NCBI RefSeq assembly: GCF_005048155.1
Contig: NZ_SUMB01000016.1
Coordinates: 103,485 to 167,484, forward strand
Source: Streptomyces piniterrae
GTDB taxonomy: Bacteria; Actinomycetota; Actinomycetes; Streptomycetales; Streptomycetaceae
Length of the DNA: 64,000 bases
Direction: 5' to 3'
A program made the position numbers and the translations under genes. How positions within the stretch are numbered: position 1 is the stretch's first letter; each line of letters starts with the position of its first letter. The notes below the pieces were generated by a model. The model was not told the origin of the DNA. It was given only the letters and a program-made list of their open reading frames with translations, and searched no databases. Shown one piece after another: positions 25,041-33,690 of the stretch.

Positions 25041-25181
25041 CCGTCACCCGACCACCGCCCCTCAAGGAGCTCCGCGCCCCTCCCTCGCCGTCACCCGACC
25101 ACCGCCCCTCAAGGAGCTCCGCGCCCCTCCCTCGCCGTCACCCGACCACCGCCCCTCAAGGAGCCTCGCGCCCCTCCCCCG
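25041..25181. repeat. 47-bp tandem repeat, three copies
   Basis: A 47-base unit beginning CCGTCACCCGACCACCGCCC starts at 25041, 25088 and 25135; the first two copies are identical and the third diverges near its end. The array lies 94 bases upstream of the mfd start in the mfd/exporter intergenic region. Long frames run through it because 47 bases shift frame each copy, so it is not coding. Copy number is likely variable between strains. Confidence 0.9.
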
Positions 25182-25287
25182 CCCACAGCCGGCCGTCGAG
25201 CGCCTCGGGGGCGGACTCGGGCCCGAGGGCGCCCCCGTGCGCATCCCATCCTTCGAGAATTCCGTCCGCACTCTGACCCCGAACGGA

Positions 25288-25310
25288 ATGGTGTGTGCTA
25301 CACACATCAT
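25288..25310. promoter_or_regulatory. Operator candidate upstream of DHA2 exporter
   Basis: ATGGTGTGTG-CTA-CACACATCAT is an inverted repeat with 9 of 10 bases matching per arm, ending 37 bases before the exporter GTG. The symmetry suits a TetR or MarR dimer, a common control of such exporters, but no regulator gene is adjacent. Confidence 0.55.
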
Positions 25311-25347
25311 CTGGCAGGCAAGGGCGCGCGACGACGGAGGGGGCCCG

Positions 25348-26940
25348 GTGAGCCGCACCACGGAGGACCGCGACGGCGGCATAGCGGCGGGCGGCCGGCG
25401 CGGCCCCGTCGTCGCCGCCCTGATGCTCGGTATGGCGCTGGCCGCCCTCGACTCCACGATCATCGCCACCGCCGTCCCCCAGATCGTCGGCGACCTGGGC
25501 GGCTTCGCGGTCTTCTCCTGGCTCTTCTCCGGCTATCTGCTGGCCGTCACCGTCACCCTGCCCGTCTACGGCAAGCTCTCCGACACCTTCGGCCGCAAGC
25601 CCATCCTGATCACCGGCATCGTGCTCTTCCTCGCCGGGTCGCTGGCCTGCGCCGGCGCCTGGGACATGGCCTCCCTCATCGCCTTCCGGGTGCTCCAGGG
25701 CCTGGGCGGCGGCGCGCTCCAGGGCACCGTCCAGACCATCGCCGCCGACCTCTACCCGATGCGGGAACGCCCCAAGATCGCGGCGAAGCTCTCCTCCGTC
25801 TGGGCCGCGTCCGCGGTCGCCGGACCGGCGCTGGGCGGCCTGCTCGCCTCGTACGCCGACTGGCGCTGGATCTTCCTGATCAACCTGCCGGTCGGTGCGG
25901 TGGCCCTGTGGCTGATCAGCCGGCACTTCGCCGAGACCAGGCCACACCCCGCCGGTCCGCGACGCCCCCGCGTCGACTGGCCCGGCGCGCTCGCCATCTT
26001 CGCCTGCGGCGGCCTGCTGCTGACCGCCCTCGTCCAGGGCGGCGTCGCCTGGCCCTGGATCTCGGCGCCCTCCCTGCTGCTGTTCGCCGGCAGCGCGGTC
26101 TGCGGGGCGGTCACCGTCCTCATCGAACGCCGCGCCGCTGAGCCGATCATCCCGGGCTGGGTCTGGCGCCGCCGCACCATCGCGGCCGTCAACCTCGCCT
26201 TCGGCGCGCTGGGTCTGCTGATGGTCGCACCGACCGTGTTCCTGCCCACCTACGCCCAGGCGGTGCTGGGCCTGGGCCCGACTGCCGCCGGCTTCGTGCT
26301 GTCCGGGATGACCCTGAGCTGGCCGCTCTCGGCGGCCCTGAGCAGCCATGTCTACAACCGCGTCGGCATCCGCAACAGCGCCATGCTCGGCATCGGCACG
26401 GCCGCCCTGATCCTGCTCGCCTTCCCCCTGCTGCCCTACCCGGGCGCCGCCTGGCAGCCCGCCCTGATCATGCTGGCGCTGGGCGCGGCCCTCGGCCTCT
26501 TCCAGCTGCCGCTGCTCATCGGCGTCCAGTCCTCCGTCGGCTACGCGGAGCGCGGCACCGCCACCGCCTCGGTGTTCTTCAGCCGCCAGGTCGGCCAGTC
26601 CGTCGGCGCGGCCCTCTTCGGCGCCGTCGCCAACGCCACCCTCAACGACCGCCTCGCGCACGCCCCCGCGGACATCCGCCCCGGCCTGCCGCACGACCTG
26701 GACGCGGTGGCGCGCGCCCTGGAACACGCCGGTGCCCTCGGCGCCCACGCGACCGCCTATCTGCGCCGCGCCGTCGACACCACCGTCGACCATGTCTACC
26801 TGGGCGCCGCCGCGGCCGCCGCCCTCGCCCTGCTCGTCCTCGCCCTGCTGGCACCCCGGCACTTCCCGGTGCACGCGGACGCCCGCACAGGCGGGGACGA
26901 CGCGGAACCGGCGGACCGGGCGGAGCCGGCGGACATCTGA
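25348..26940 (+). CDS. DHA2-family (14-TMS) MFS drug exporter
   Basis: 530-residue drug:H+ antiporter of the 14-helix class. Motifs: ALDSTIIATAVPQIVGDLGG in helix 1 (family motif D1), GKLSDTFGRKP in loop 2-3 (motif A), RVLQGLGGGALQG (motif B), AGPALGGLLASYADWRWIF (motif C). The GTG at 25348 is picked because GGAGGGGG stands a few bases upstream and the preceding sequence is intergenic repeat. C-terminal ~25 residues are hydrophilic. Probably exports a cationic drug or metabolite; substrate not predictable. An inverted repeat at 25288-25310 likely binds its regulator. Confidence 0.92.
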   Translation: MSRTTEDRDGGIAAGGRRGPVVAALMLGMALAALDSTIIATAVPQIVGDLGGFAVFSWLFSGYLLAVTVTLPVYGKLSDTFGRKPILITGIVLFLAGSLACAGAWDMASLIAFRVLQGLGGGALQGTVQTIAADLYPMRERPKIAAKLSSVWAASAVAGPALGGLLASYADWRWIFLINLPVGAVALWLISRHFAETRPHPAGPRRPRVDWPGALAIFACGGLLLTALVQGGVAWPWISAPSLLLFAGSAVCGAVTVLIERRAAEPIIPGWVWRRRTIAAVNLAFGALGLLMVAPTVFLPTYAQAVLGLGPTAAGFVLSGMTLSWPLSAALSSHVYNRVGIRNSAMLGIGTAALILLAFPLLPYPGAAWQPALIMLALGAALGLFQLPLLIGVQSSVGYAERGTATASVFFSRQVGQSVGAALFGAVANATLNDRLAHAPADIRPGLPHDLDAVARALEHAGALGAHATAYLRRAVDTTVDHVYLGAAAAAALALLVLALLAPRHFPVHADARTGGDDAEPADRAEPADI

Positions 26941-27009
26941 GGCCGAGCCCGGGCGGGCGCGCGGGCGGCGGCGTGCCGATCACCCCGCGAACCGCGGGAC
27001 CACGGGACC

Positions 27010-27105
27010 CCGGGAATTACCGCCCCGCACCCCCGCGTTGTGGCCCCGCAGGGGGGCCTCGCAACCCTTAGGGGATCTGTTCGAACTCCCCCTAAGGGTC
27101 CCGCG
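27010..27105. repeat. Dispersed palindrome-rich repeat, copy A
   Basis: About 85-90 bases shared, in inverse orientation, with 51530-51621. Common core elements are GCGTTGTGGCCCCGCAGGGG and GGGGATCTGTTCGAAC, bracketed by CCCTTAGGGG and CCCCTAAGGG palindromes. It sits exactly between two convergent genes (exporter and coiled-coil protein), suggesting a bidirectional terminator or REP-like element. Confidence 0.85.
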
Positions 27106-27128
27106 GCAGCCGGCCCGCGCCGCCCCGC

Positions 27129-28226
27129 TCAGCCGTCCAGGCGGGGCAGCTCCGTCTCCAACGTGTCCTCGTTGTCGGGGTCGACGGGAGCGCGGGTCTC
27201 GACCTGGCCGGGCTCGGGCCTGGCATCGGGCTGCGCCCCGGACGGCTCCGGCGCCGATTCGCTCCCCAGGTCGCCGCCCCGCTCCCCGCCGCAGTCCGCA
27301 CTCGGCTCCCCGCCCGGCTCCCCGGCCAACTCGCCGTCCACGTCCTCCTCCGGCACCTTGCCCGTGAGCGCCGCCAGGCTGTTGCGTACGTGCGTCATAT
27401 GGGCACGGACCTCCGCGCACTCCTCCTCGTGCTCGCGCAGGATGCGTTCCGTGGCGCGCTCGATGCGTTCCACCTGGACCCGGGCCTTGGCCAGCAGTTC
27501 GGCGCCGTGGTCCTCGGCTTCCTCCTGGCTGTGCCGGGCGGCCTCCTCGATCTCCGCCTGGAGGCGCCGGGTGTCGGCGAGCCGGGCCTCCCCCTGGGCC
27601 TCCAGGTCCGCGATGAGCCGCTCCAGCTCCTCCTCCCGGGCGGCGATGTCCCGTCCGGCGGCCTCCCACTCCTCGGCCTGCCGCTCCTCCTGCTCCTGCC
27701 AGATCTCCGCGGTGCGCCGGTGCGTGTCCTTGAGCTCGGCGGCCGCCTCGTTGCGCCACCGCTCGGCGTCCTGGCCCGCGGCGGCCGTCTCCGCCGCGGC
27801 CTCCGCCCACGCCTCCTCCTCGATGCGCCGCGCCTGCTCCTGGGCCTCGGCCCGCAGCGCCTTCGACTCCTTGTCCGCGGTGATCCGGATCTGCCGGGCG
27901 TACGCCTCGGCCTCGTCGCCCGCCTGCTCGGCCGCCGTCTCGGCCTCGGCCCGCAGCCGCACCGCCTCGGACTCCGCCGTGTTCAGGATCACCTGGGCCT
28001 GCTCACCGAGGGACGCGTACGTCTGCGGGGGCAGCTGCGCCACATGGGCCAGCAGGTTCTTCAGCTCCCCCTCCATCTCGTTGCACAGGACGGTCAGCCG
28101 CGCGGCGCGCTCCCAGCATGAGTCACGGTCTATTGACAGCCCCTCCACACGACGGTCCACGTCGTCCGGCCGGTAGCCGCGCCCTCGTACGGTCTCGAAC
28201 CCGTGAGGCGAAACCGATGCACTCAT
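27129..28226 (-). CDS. Coiled-coil DivIVA/FilP-like protein (cellulose-binding protein family)
   Basis: 365-residue cytoskeletal-type protein. The N-terminus (GFETVRGRGYRPDDVDRRVEGL) matches the DivIVA-like membrane-binding start of streptomycete coiled-coil proteins. Residues about 35-290 are an almost uninterrupted Ala/Glu/Arg-rich coiled coil (AEAQEQARRIEEEAWAEAAA). The last ~75 residues are acidic and disordered (Gly/Glu/Pro/Asp). Relatives were originally annotated as cellulose-binding proteins; Scy/FilP relatives act in polar growth, but this is a distinct paralogue whose role is unproved. Start at 28226 by homology of the N-terminus. Confidence 0.82.
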   Translation of the reverse strand: MSASVSPHGFETVRGRGYRPDDVDRRVEGLSIDRDSCWERAARLTVLCNEMEGELKNLLAHVAQLPPQTYASLGEQAQVILNTAESEAVRLRAEAETAAEQAGDEAEAYARQIRITADKESKALRAEAQEQARRIEEEAWAEAAAETAAAGQDAERWRNEAAAELKDTHRRTAEIWQEQEERQAEEWEAAGRDIAAREEELERLIADLEAQGEARLADTRRLQAEIEEAARHSQEEAEDHGAELLAKARVQVERIERATERILREHEEECAEVRAHMTHVRNSLAALTGKVPEEDVDGELAGEPGGEPSADCGGERGGDLGSESAPEPSGAQPDARPEPGQVETRAPVDPDNEDTLETELPRLDG

Positions 28227-28762
28227 CCCTCAAAGCCCCTCTCCGCCGCGCACAGCAGGCGCGGGCCCGCACACTTCGACGCAGTCCCGCGCACATCTTT
28301 CGCACATCTTTCTGGATAGGACCTAAGCGCCCCTATCGCGACACTCCGCCCATCTCATCCCCCCAGGATGCGTCAATTGGCAGCAGAAGTCGGAATCGGC
28401 TCGTCGATGCGCAGCGCCGGGAACGGCTGTCTCGCCCGTTTTCGTCCCACAGCAGTACACCTCCGGCGGCGCCCGGCCGCGCACCGGGGCCGGTTCCGGA
28501 GCCGGTGGGGACGGATCGGGGAACGCGCCGGGGCCGAGCGGCTCGTCGGCGCCGCGCCGATCAGCCGGCGCTGCCGCTTCACCCGTCCGAGGTCACCGAG
28601 CGCGGCCGCATGCCGCGCCGGACGTACGGCGGCGGGCCTGACGGCCGGTCACCTCCCGGCAGCCGGGCCCGTCCAGCACGTCGGTACACATGGGTCGGTA
28701 CACATGGCTGTGGCGCCCGACCCGTTCCGCGGGTCGAGCGCCACGAGCGCCCTACGGCGTGA
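28227..28762. other. Intergenic region, no credible gene
   Basis: About 540 bases. Frames here on either strand lack ribosome-binding sites and show no recognisable domain. It should contain the promoter of the coiled-coil gene. A hairpin at about 28711-28741 (GGCGC-CCGACCCG with CGGGTCG-A-GCGCC) may be a second terminator for the toxin/immunity operon on the right. Confidence 0.55.
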
Positions 28763-28802
28763 GGGAGCATGCGCGCACCCGGTAGGCGTGCGCGTGCTCC
28801 CG
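28763..28802 (-). terminator. Hairpin downstream of the SUKH-4 fusion gene
   Basis: GGGAGCATGCGCGCAC at 28763 pairs, with a few G-U or mismatched positions, with the segment ending GTGCTCCC at 28802. It begins 12 bases after the minus-strand stop codon at 28814. Confidence 0.65.
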
Positions 28803-28813
28803 AAGGGGCTCCG

Positions 28814-31800
28814 CTAAAGAAGCCCGTCCCACATCTGCTCCAGCAGCACCGACCACCAGGTCTCCGGTGAGCCGAGCGCCGGCGGGTCCAGGGCGACCAG
28901 CTGCGCCTGGAAGTCGACGGTCCAGCGGCCCGCCTGCTCCGGCGTCAGCCCGAACCGCAGCCGCCACATCCGTCCCAGCATCGCCAGGCAGCGGATGAAC
29001 TCCGGCAGCCCCGAGTTCACGAACTGCGGCGTCGCCGGCTGCCCGCTGTTCGCATGCGGACCTGCCTCCAGGGGCACCGCAACGATGTTCGCGGTCCCGT
29101 ACTGCACGCACAGCTGACGGCCGAAGTCGTTGCCCATGACCAGATACGAGCCCGCGTCGGCGGCCGGCTGCACGCCCCGCTCCGCCGCCAGCTCCGCCAG
29201 CGTCGGCACCGGGCGGCCCGGCTGCGCCTGCGCCCAGAAGAACGGCCCGAAGTCGACCGGCAGCCCGGCCCACACCAGCATCTGCGCCACCACATCGGGC
29301 ACGCCGTGCCGGGAGACCGCCCGCTGATCGAAGCGGAAGATCCCCTGCGGCCCGAACGCCTGCTCCAGCTCCTGCCCGATGGCCTGCGGCGGCACCGGCG
29401 GCACGGGCTGGACCTGCGACGGATGCGGCAACGGCACCCGCACCGGCGCCGGCCGCGCGGGACCGTCCGCGACCTGGTGCAACTCACCCTGATGCTCGAC
29501 GAGATGACGCACACCCTGCTGCCGCGAGGCATGGTCCCTGCCGTACGCGGCGGTGTGGCTGATCCGCACCTGCGGCCAGTTGTCGCGGATCATCCGGGCG
29601 CAGTAACCACCCGGCAGATCGCAGCACTCCAGCTCGGTGTGCAGCTCCAGCACCTGCTGCGGCGGGATGTTCATGCCGCGCAGCTCGTGCAGCAGCTGCC
29701 ACTCCGGATGCGGGGTGCCGGGCGCCGAACGCCGCACGATCTTCTGCTCGGAACCGTCCGGCGCGCGATAGCTCAGCACCGCCATGTAGCCGGGGCCGAC
29801 GGTCGGCTGACCGCTGGGCGGCTGCGGATAGCCGTACGCGCCGGGGCCGCCGGGAACCGGCTGTCCCGGCGGCGGGCCGGGCTGTCCGGGGTGTCCCTGC
29901 GGGCCGGTCGGCACGCCCGGCGGCGGCATGGCGGGGCCGGCCGAAGGCGGCATCCCGTGAGCGCCGGGACCGCCCGGTACGCCGGGGCCACCGGGCACAC
30001 CGGGACCGCCCAGCGCCGCGCCGCCGGCCAGCATCGTCGCCGCCGCGTGCACTCCACCGCCGGGAGCGCCGGTACCGCCACCGGTGGCGTTCGGCGGCGG
30101 CGGGGGCGGCGGCGGACCGCCCTGGCCACCGGCGGCACGGCCGCCCGAGGACGCACCGGGCACCCCCGGCGGCTTGGGCGCACCGGGCACACCGGGCGGC
30201 GCGGGCGGCGGCGGCACACCGGGACCGCCCTGCCCGGCCAGGCTGGCCTGCAGGGACGCACCGTCGGCGAGCATGGTCGCCGCGGCGTGCACTCCGCCAC
30301 CGGGACCGCCCGTACCGCCGGAGCCCCCGGAGCCGTCCGAACCGCCGGACGTACCGCCGTCCCCGGGGCCGTCCACCGCGCTGAGGTCCAGATCCGCCGC
30401 GTCCAGCTGCGAGACCAGCTGTGTCGGTACATAGCCGCCGGCCGGCGCGCCGGGCGCACCGGGGCCGGAGGGCGCGGGACCGCCGGACGGCCGGGCCTCC
30501 GCCTTGCCGGTCTCGGCCTCCGCGAGACGCGCGGCATCCGGCCCCGTGGCACGGCCGGCGCCAGGGGTGCCGGGCGCGCCGGGCGGCGGCGGGGGCCCGC
30601 CGGACACACCGGGGCGGCCGGGCGCACGGGACGCGCCGGGCGTACCGGGCGCGGGCGGAGGAGGAGGCGGACCGCCGGCGCTACCGGAGCCGCCGGCATG
30701 ACCGGCGTTCCCTGGCAGCGAGGAACCGTCGGCCAGCATCGTCGCCGCGGCATGCACACCACCGCCGGCGGGCGGGGCGGGCGGCGGCGGGGCCGCCGGG
30801 CCAGGAACCCCCGGAACCGCGCCGTCCGGCGGCGGCACATCGGTGACCGGCGCACCGGACGGCGGCGGCAGGTCGGGCAGCCCCTGGCCCGCGGACGCGG
30901 CGGGCGGCGCGGGCGGCATCGGCGGCGGCGCGGGCAGCGGCCCACCGGGACGGGCCTGCCCGGCCGCGGCGCCACTCCCCCCGAGGCCGTCGGACGCCGC
31001 ACCGTCCGGCAGATCCAGCGCCGGCGCGACCTGCGTACGCGGCAACTGGCTGCCGCCGTGCAGCAGTTCGGTCTTGGCCTCGGGACGCGAGCGCGGCGTC
31101 TCCGGGGTGCCGTCCGGTTCGCCCTGCTCCTGGAATCCGGCGAGCGGCGGTGCGAAGACCGTGTCGGGCAGACCCACCGACCGGTCGTCGGCGCCGTCGT
31201 CCGCCGTCGTGTCGGCCTCGGCCCACGGTGTCCCGCCGGACGTACCGGACGCGGCGCCGGACCTGACGGGCGCCGAGCCCGTCACCGTCCCCGGCGCCTC
31301 GACCACCCCGCCGCCCGGTGCGGACGCACCGTCACCCGCGTTCACACTCACATCGGCCCAGGCGTCCGACACCGCCGGCGGGACCGCGGCGCCACCGGCC
31401 GACGGAGCCGCACCAGGAGCCCCGGCGCCGGCGGTCCCGGCGCCGGAAGTCCCCGCGCCGGAGCCCCGGTCCCCCCGCCGGTCCGGAATGCCCAGCGAAT
31501 CCGCCGCCTCCTGCAACCACTCCGGCGGCGTCAGCAGAAACGACGTGGCCTCCAGATCGATCCGCTGCCGCGGCGGCTCGCCCGCGCCATAGCCGCCGTC
31601 CGCCACCGCGCCGTACTCCTCCTCGAACCGCCGGATCACCTCACCCACCGGCAACCCGGGCCACAGCGTCGTCTCGCCGCTGTCCCGCGCGATCACCAGC
31701 CGGCTGCGGCCACCGTCACTGCGGGGACCGCCCTCGCGGTCCTCCGCCCACACCACAAAGCCCAGGTCGAACTCCCGCACCCGCACCTCACGGTGCTGCG

Positions 31801-31873
31801 GCGCCGGCACCTCCCCGTTGACCCAGTTCTCCCCGCGCTCCTGCGCCTGCGCGAACGTCACCATCGCGCTCAT
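28814..31873 (-). CDS. Imm35-like / Pro-Gly linker / deaminase-like / SUKH-4 fusion protein
   Basis: 1019-residue multidomain protein. Residues 1-95 resemble the YrhB-type immunity domain Imm35 (MVTFAQAQERGENWVNG, then LWPGLPVGEVIRRFEEEYG). About 110-690 is a Pro/Gly/Ala-rich linker containing three copies of GVHAAATMLADG-like units (near 373, 526 and 604). About 695-830 is a deaminase-like module with a zinc-type signature: HTE at about 743-746, CC at 749-750 and a Cys near 757 (LHTELECCDLPGGYC). Residues 831-1019 match SUKH-4 immunity proteins (IFRFDQRAVSRHGVPDVV, then LVMGNDFGRQLCVQYG). No signal peptide or T7SS leader. Its ATG overlaps the stop of the nuclease/SUKH gene by four bases, so the two are co-translated. 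Whether the deaminase is active is not known. Confidence 0.8.
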   Translation of the reverse strand: MSAMVTFAQAQERGENWVNGEVPAPQHREVRVREFDLGFVVWAEDREGGPRSDGGRSRLVIARDSGETTLWPGLPVGEVIRRFEEEYGAVADGGYGAGEPPRQRIDLEATSFLLTPPEWLQEAADSLGIPDRRGDRGSGAGTSGAGTAGAGAPGAAPSAGGAAVPPAVSDAWADVSVNAGDGASAPGGGVVEAPGTVTGSAPVRSGAASGTSGGTPWAEADTTADDGADDRSVGLPDTVFAPPLAGFQEQGEPDGTPETPRSRPEAKTELLHGGSQLPRTQVAPALDLPDGAASDGLGGSGAAAGQARPGGPLPAPPPMPPAPPAASAGQGLPDLPPPSGAPVTDVPPPDGAVPGVPGPAAPPPPAPPAGGGVHAAATMLADGSSLPGNAGHAGGSGSAGGPPPPPPAPGTPGASRAPGRPGVSGGPPPPPGAPGTPGAGRATGPDAARLAEAETGKAEARPSGGPAPSGPGAPGAPAGGYVPTQLVSQLDAADLDLSAVDGPGDGGTSGGSDGSGGSGGTGGPGGGVHAAATMLADGASLQASLAGQGGPGVPPPPAPPGVPGAPKPPGVPGASSGGRAAGGQGGPPPPPPPPNATGGGTGAPGGGVHAAATMLAGGAALGGPGVPGGPGVPGGPGAHGMPPSAGPAMPPPGVPTGPQGHPGQPGPPPGQPVPGGPGAYGYPQPPSGQPTVGPGYMAVLSYRAPDGSEQKIVRRSAPGTPHPEWQLLHELRGMNIPPQQVLELHTELECCDLPGGYCARMIRDNWPQVRISHTAAYGRDHASRQQGVRHLVEHQGELHQVADGPARPAPVRVPLPHPSQVQPVPPVPPQAIGQELEQAFGPQGIFRFDQRAVSRHGVPDVVAQMLVWAGLPVDFGPFFWAQAQPGRPVPTLAELAAERGVQPAADAGSYLVMGNDFGRQLCVQYGTANIVAVPLEAGPHANSGQPATPQFVNSGLPEFIRCLAMLGRMWRLRFGLTPEQAGRWTVDFQAQLVALDPPALGSPETWWSVLLEQMWDGLL

Positions 31874-32847
31874 CCCCCCACCGGAACAGCGTGCGCGAAG
31901 CCGCCGTCCACCATCAGGTTCGCCACGGTCTCCAGCTCCGGCGGATTGCCCGCCAGCCGCTGCAGGAAGTCATCGAAATCGGCGCCGCAGGGAAGCAGCA
32001 GCCGCTCCACCCGCTCGCCCACCGACCAGCCGTCCTGGTCCCGCGCATCGTCGTACGGGCAGAACCACACCGTGCCGAGCGCGTCGCCCCGCACCTTCAC
32101 CGCGACCACGCCGCCCTGCACGAACGCCACGCCCAGATAGTCCTTGGTGAAGTGATCCCGCAGGCACTTGTTGACATAGACCAGATCATTCACCGCCGCG
32201 TCATCACGCACCGTGAAAAACGGCTGGTCCACCAGCAGACCCAGCTCCGCGTCGAGCGCCGCACCCACCGGCGCGCAGCCGCCCGCCGCCTTCAGGAACG
32301 AGCGGTACGCGCCCGGCAGCCGGTAGCCCAACGCCTCCTCGGCCTGCGCCAGCTGCTCCTCGCCCACCGCCATACCCCGCCGCGGCACCGCGAAGTGCGC
32401 CGGCCGAGTCTCCTGCAACGGCCGGGTGCCCCGCTTGTCATGCTCCACAGCCGCCGTCGCCAGCCCGCCGTGGTGCCGCAGCAGCGCCTTCACCTCGACC
32501 GGGATCAGTTCCATCCGCCGGGTGCCGGCCACGTGATGCCAGGTCCAGCCGTGCGGCGTCGCCACCGGCGGTACGTCTATCCACAGCTCATGGCCCTGCG
32601 CGTGCAGCGCGGCGTTCGCGGACACATAGTCCGTCAACCGCAGCTCGTCGACCCCGAAACCCTCCGGCGGCTCGGCGATCTCCGCCGCAGCCCGCGCGTA
32701 CGGGGAGAACTCCGGGAACCCGTTCCCGTCCATCCGCACGCCCGCGGGGTACCGCGAAGCACGGACCGGGTCCGGGAAGTGCACGACCTGTCCGGCATAG
32801 GCCGTGTTCGGTGGCGCGGCGTGCTGCCCGAGCCGACCTGTCGTCAT
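31870..32847 (-). CDS. WHH-type HNH/Endo VII nuclease fused to SUKH (SMI1/KNR4) domain
   Basis: 325-residue protein joining toxin-like and immunity-like modules. Residues about 20-130 match polymorphic-toxin nucleases of the HNH/Endo VII superfamily: DGNGFPEFSPYARAA then GWTWHHVAGTRRMELIP (His104, His105) and RHHGG at 124-128. A position normally occupied by His in this family (before RHxGG) is Lys120, so cleavage activity is uncertain. Residues 160-305 are a SUKH/SMI1-KNR4 fold (EEQLAQAEEALGYRLPGAYRSFL, then GVAFVQGGVVAVKV). The ATG at 32847 follows AGGGGG; upstream in-frame starts lack a site. It heads the minus-strand operon and is divergent from a deaminase/SUKH-3 pair. No secretion signal. 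Confidence 0.85.
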   Translation of the reverse strand: MTTGRLGQHAAPPNTAYAGQVVHFPDPVRASRYPAGVRMDGNGFPEFSPYARAAAEIAEPPEGFGVDELRLTDYVSANAALHAQGHELWIDVPPVATPHGWTWHHVAGTRRMELIPVEVKALLRHHGGLATAAVEHDKRGTRPLQETRPAHFAVPRRGMAVGEEQLAQAEEALGYRLPGAYRSFLKAAGGCAPVGAALDAELGLLVDQPFFTVRDDAAVNDLVYVNKCLRDHFTKDYLGVAFVQGGVVAVKVRGDALGTVWFCPYDDARDQDGWSVGERVERLLLPCGADFDDFLQRLAGNPPELETVANLMVDGGFAHAVPVGG

Positions 32848-33166
32848 CGCGGTTGCCCCCTGGCTGAAGCTGGCGTTTGGGGCACAGCCTATGCCGTGCC
32901 GCAATACCGTCCCGCGCCCCCGCCCGGCCCGCGTCAGCCCACCGACACGCCGCTGTCACCCCCCGACCGGGCGACCGCGGTCACCCGTACACCACGCCGC
33001 CGACCAGCCTCGTTGCACCGCATCCGACGATCTGTCACCTACCAGTGACATCCCCGACAGCGCGGCCGACTACCGCAACACCCAGCACTTTTGGCAGGCT
33101 GACCCTCCCCGCCTTCGGCGGGGGGACCCCCGGCTACAAGGGGATCGCAGGGAGGGAAAGCACCAC
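32848..33166. other. Divergent promoter region of the toxin/immunity cluster
   Basis: About 320 bases between the two divergent operons. A hairpin CCCCGCC-TTC-GGCGGGG at 33107-33123 lies 44 bases upstream of the deaminase GTG, within its probable leader, and may act as an attenuator. No convincing shared operator was identified. Confidence 0.5.
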
Positions 33167-33682
33167 GTGAGCACCACCGCACACCACACCGCAGCCAAAG
33201 GCGACCCCCGCATCGGCTGGAGCGGCACCGCCGGCAGCGACCGCGCGCCCGCCCTCCGCCACCGCCGCGACGGCATCCTCCCCACCGTCGGCGCCGCCCT
33301 GTCCGTACGCGGCCAAACCCTCACCTGCACCGCCAGCAAGGCCGAACAGCCGCCACCCCACCACCCGCTCGTGCAGGACTTCCTCGACACCCTCACCACA
33401 GCACAACGCGAGCGCTTCACCGGGCGATGTCCGGAAGCCGTCCTCCTCTCCCGCCATCTCACGGCCGTCGAGGCGAACCGCAGCAAACGCGCCGCCCGCA
33501 AACCCCTCACCAACGGCGAGGCCCGCCGCTCCCTGAAACACTCCAAGATCACCGCACGTCATATCCGCGAGGACGGCGACCCCCGGCACGGCAGCTACGC
33601 CCCGCCCTGCCGCTCCTGCGACGCACTCCTCGCCCACTTCGGCGTCGTGCCCATCGGCGACACGACGCCCACAGGGAGCTGA
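33167..33682 (+). CDS. YwqJ-type nucleic-acid deaminase (toxin-like)
   Basis: 171-residue protein of the YwqJ-related deaminase family, known as the C-terminal effector of polymorphic toxins. Zinc/catalytic signature: CPEA at 88-91 (Cys taking the place of His in the HxE motif, with Glu90) and PPCRSC at 146-151. The family block LPTVGAALSVRGQT precedes it and HPLVQDFLDTL lies between. It is free-standing, without the long N-terminal delivery region or signal peptide of secreted toxins. The GTG at 33167 follows GGGAGGG. Eight bases separate its stop from a SUKH-3 gene, the usual immunity partner class for such deaminases. Target nucleic acid unknown. Confidence 0.87.
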   Translation: MSTTAHHTAAKGDPRIGWSGTAGSDRAPALRHRRDGILPTVGAALSVRGQTLTCTASKAEQPPPHHPLVQDFLDTLTTAQRERFTGRCPEAVLLSRHLTAVEANRSKRAARKPLTNGEARRSLKHSKITARHIREDGDPRHGSYAPPCRSCDALLAHFGVVPIGDTTPTGS

Positions 33683-33690
33683 CCGCCACC

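Noticed and set aside
25041..25181. CRISPR array
   Set aside because: Units are adjacent 47-mers without variable spacers and no cas genes are present.
24481..25347. Extended N-terminus for the DHA2 exporter
   Set aside because: The extra ~290 codons read antisense through mfd and the 47-bp repeat; GTG at 25348 has a good ribosome-binding site.
28118..28817. Plus-strand frames of 149-214 codons in the gap before the SUKH-4 fusion gene
   Set aside because: No ribosome-binding site, Arg/Gly/Pro-rich noise composition, and one frame runs through a terminator hairpin; typical of spurious frames in GC-rich DNA.
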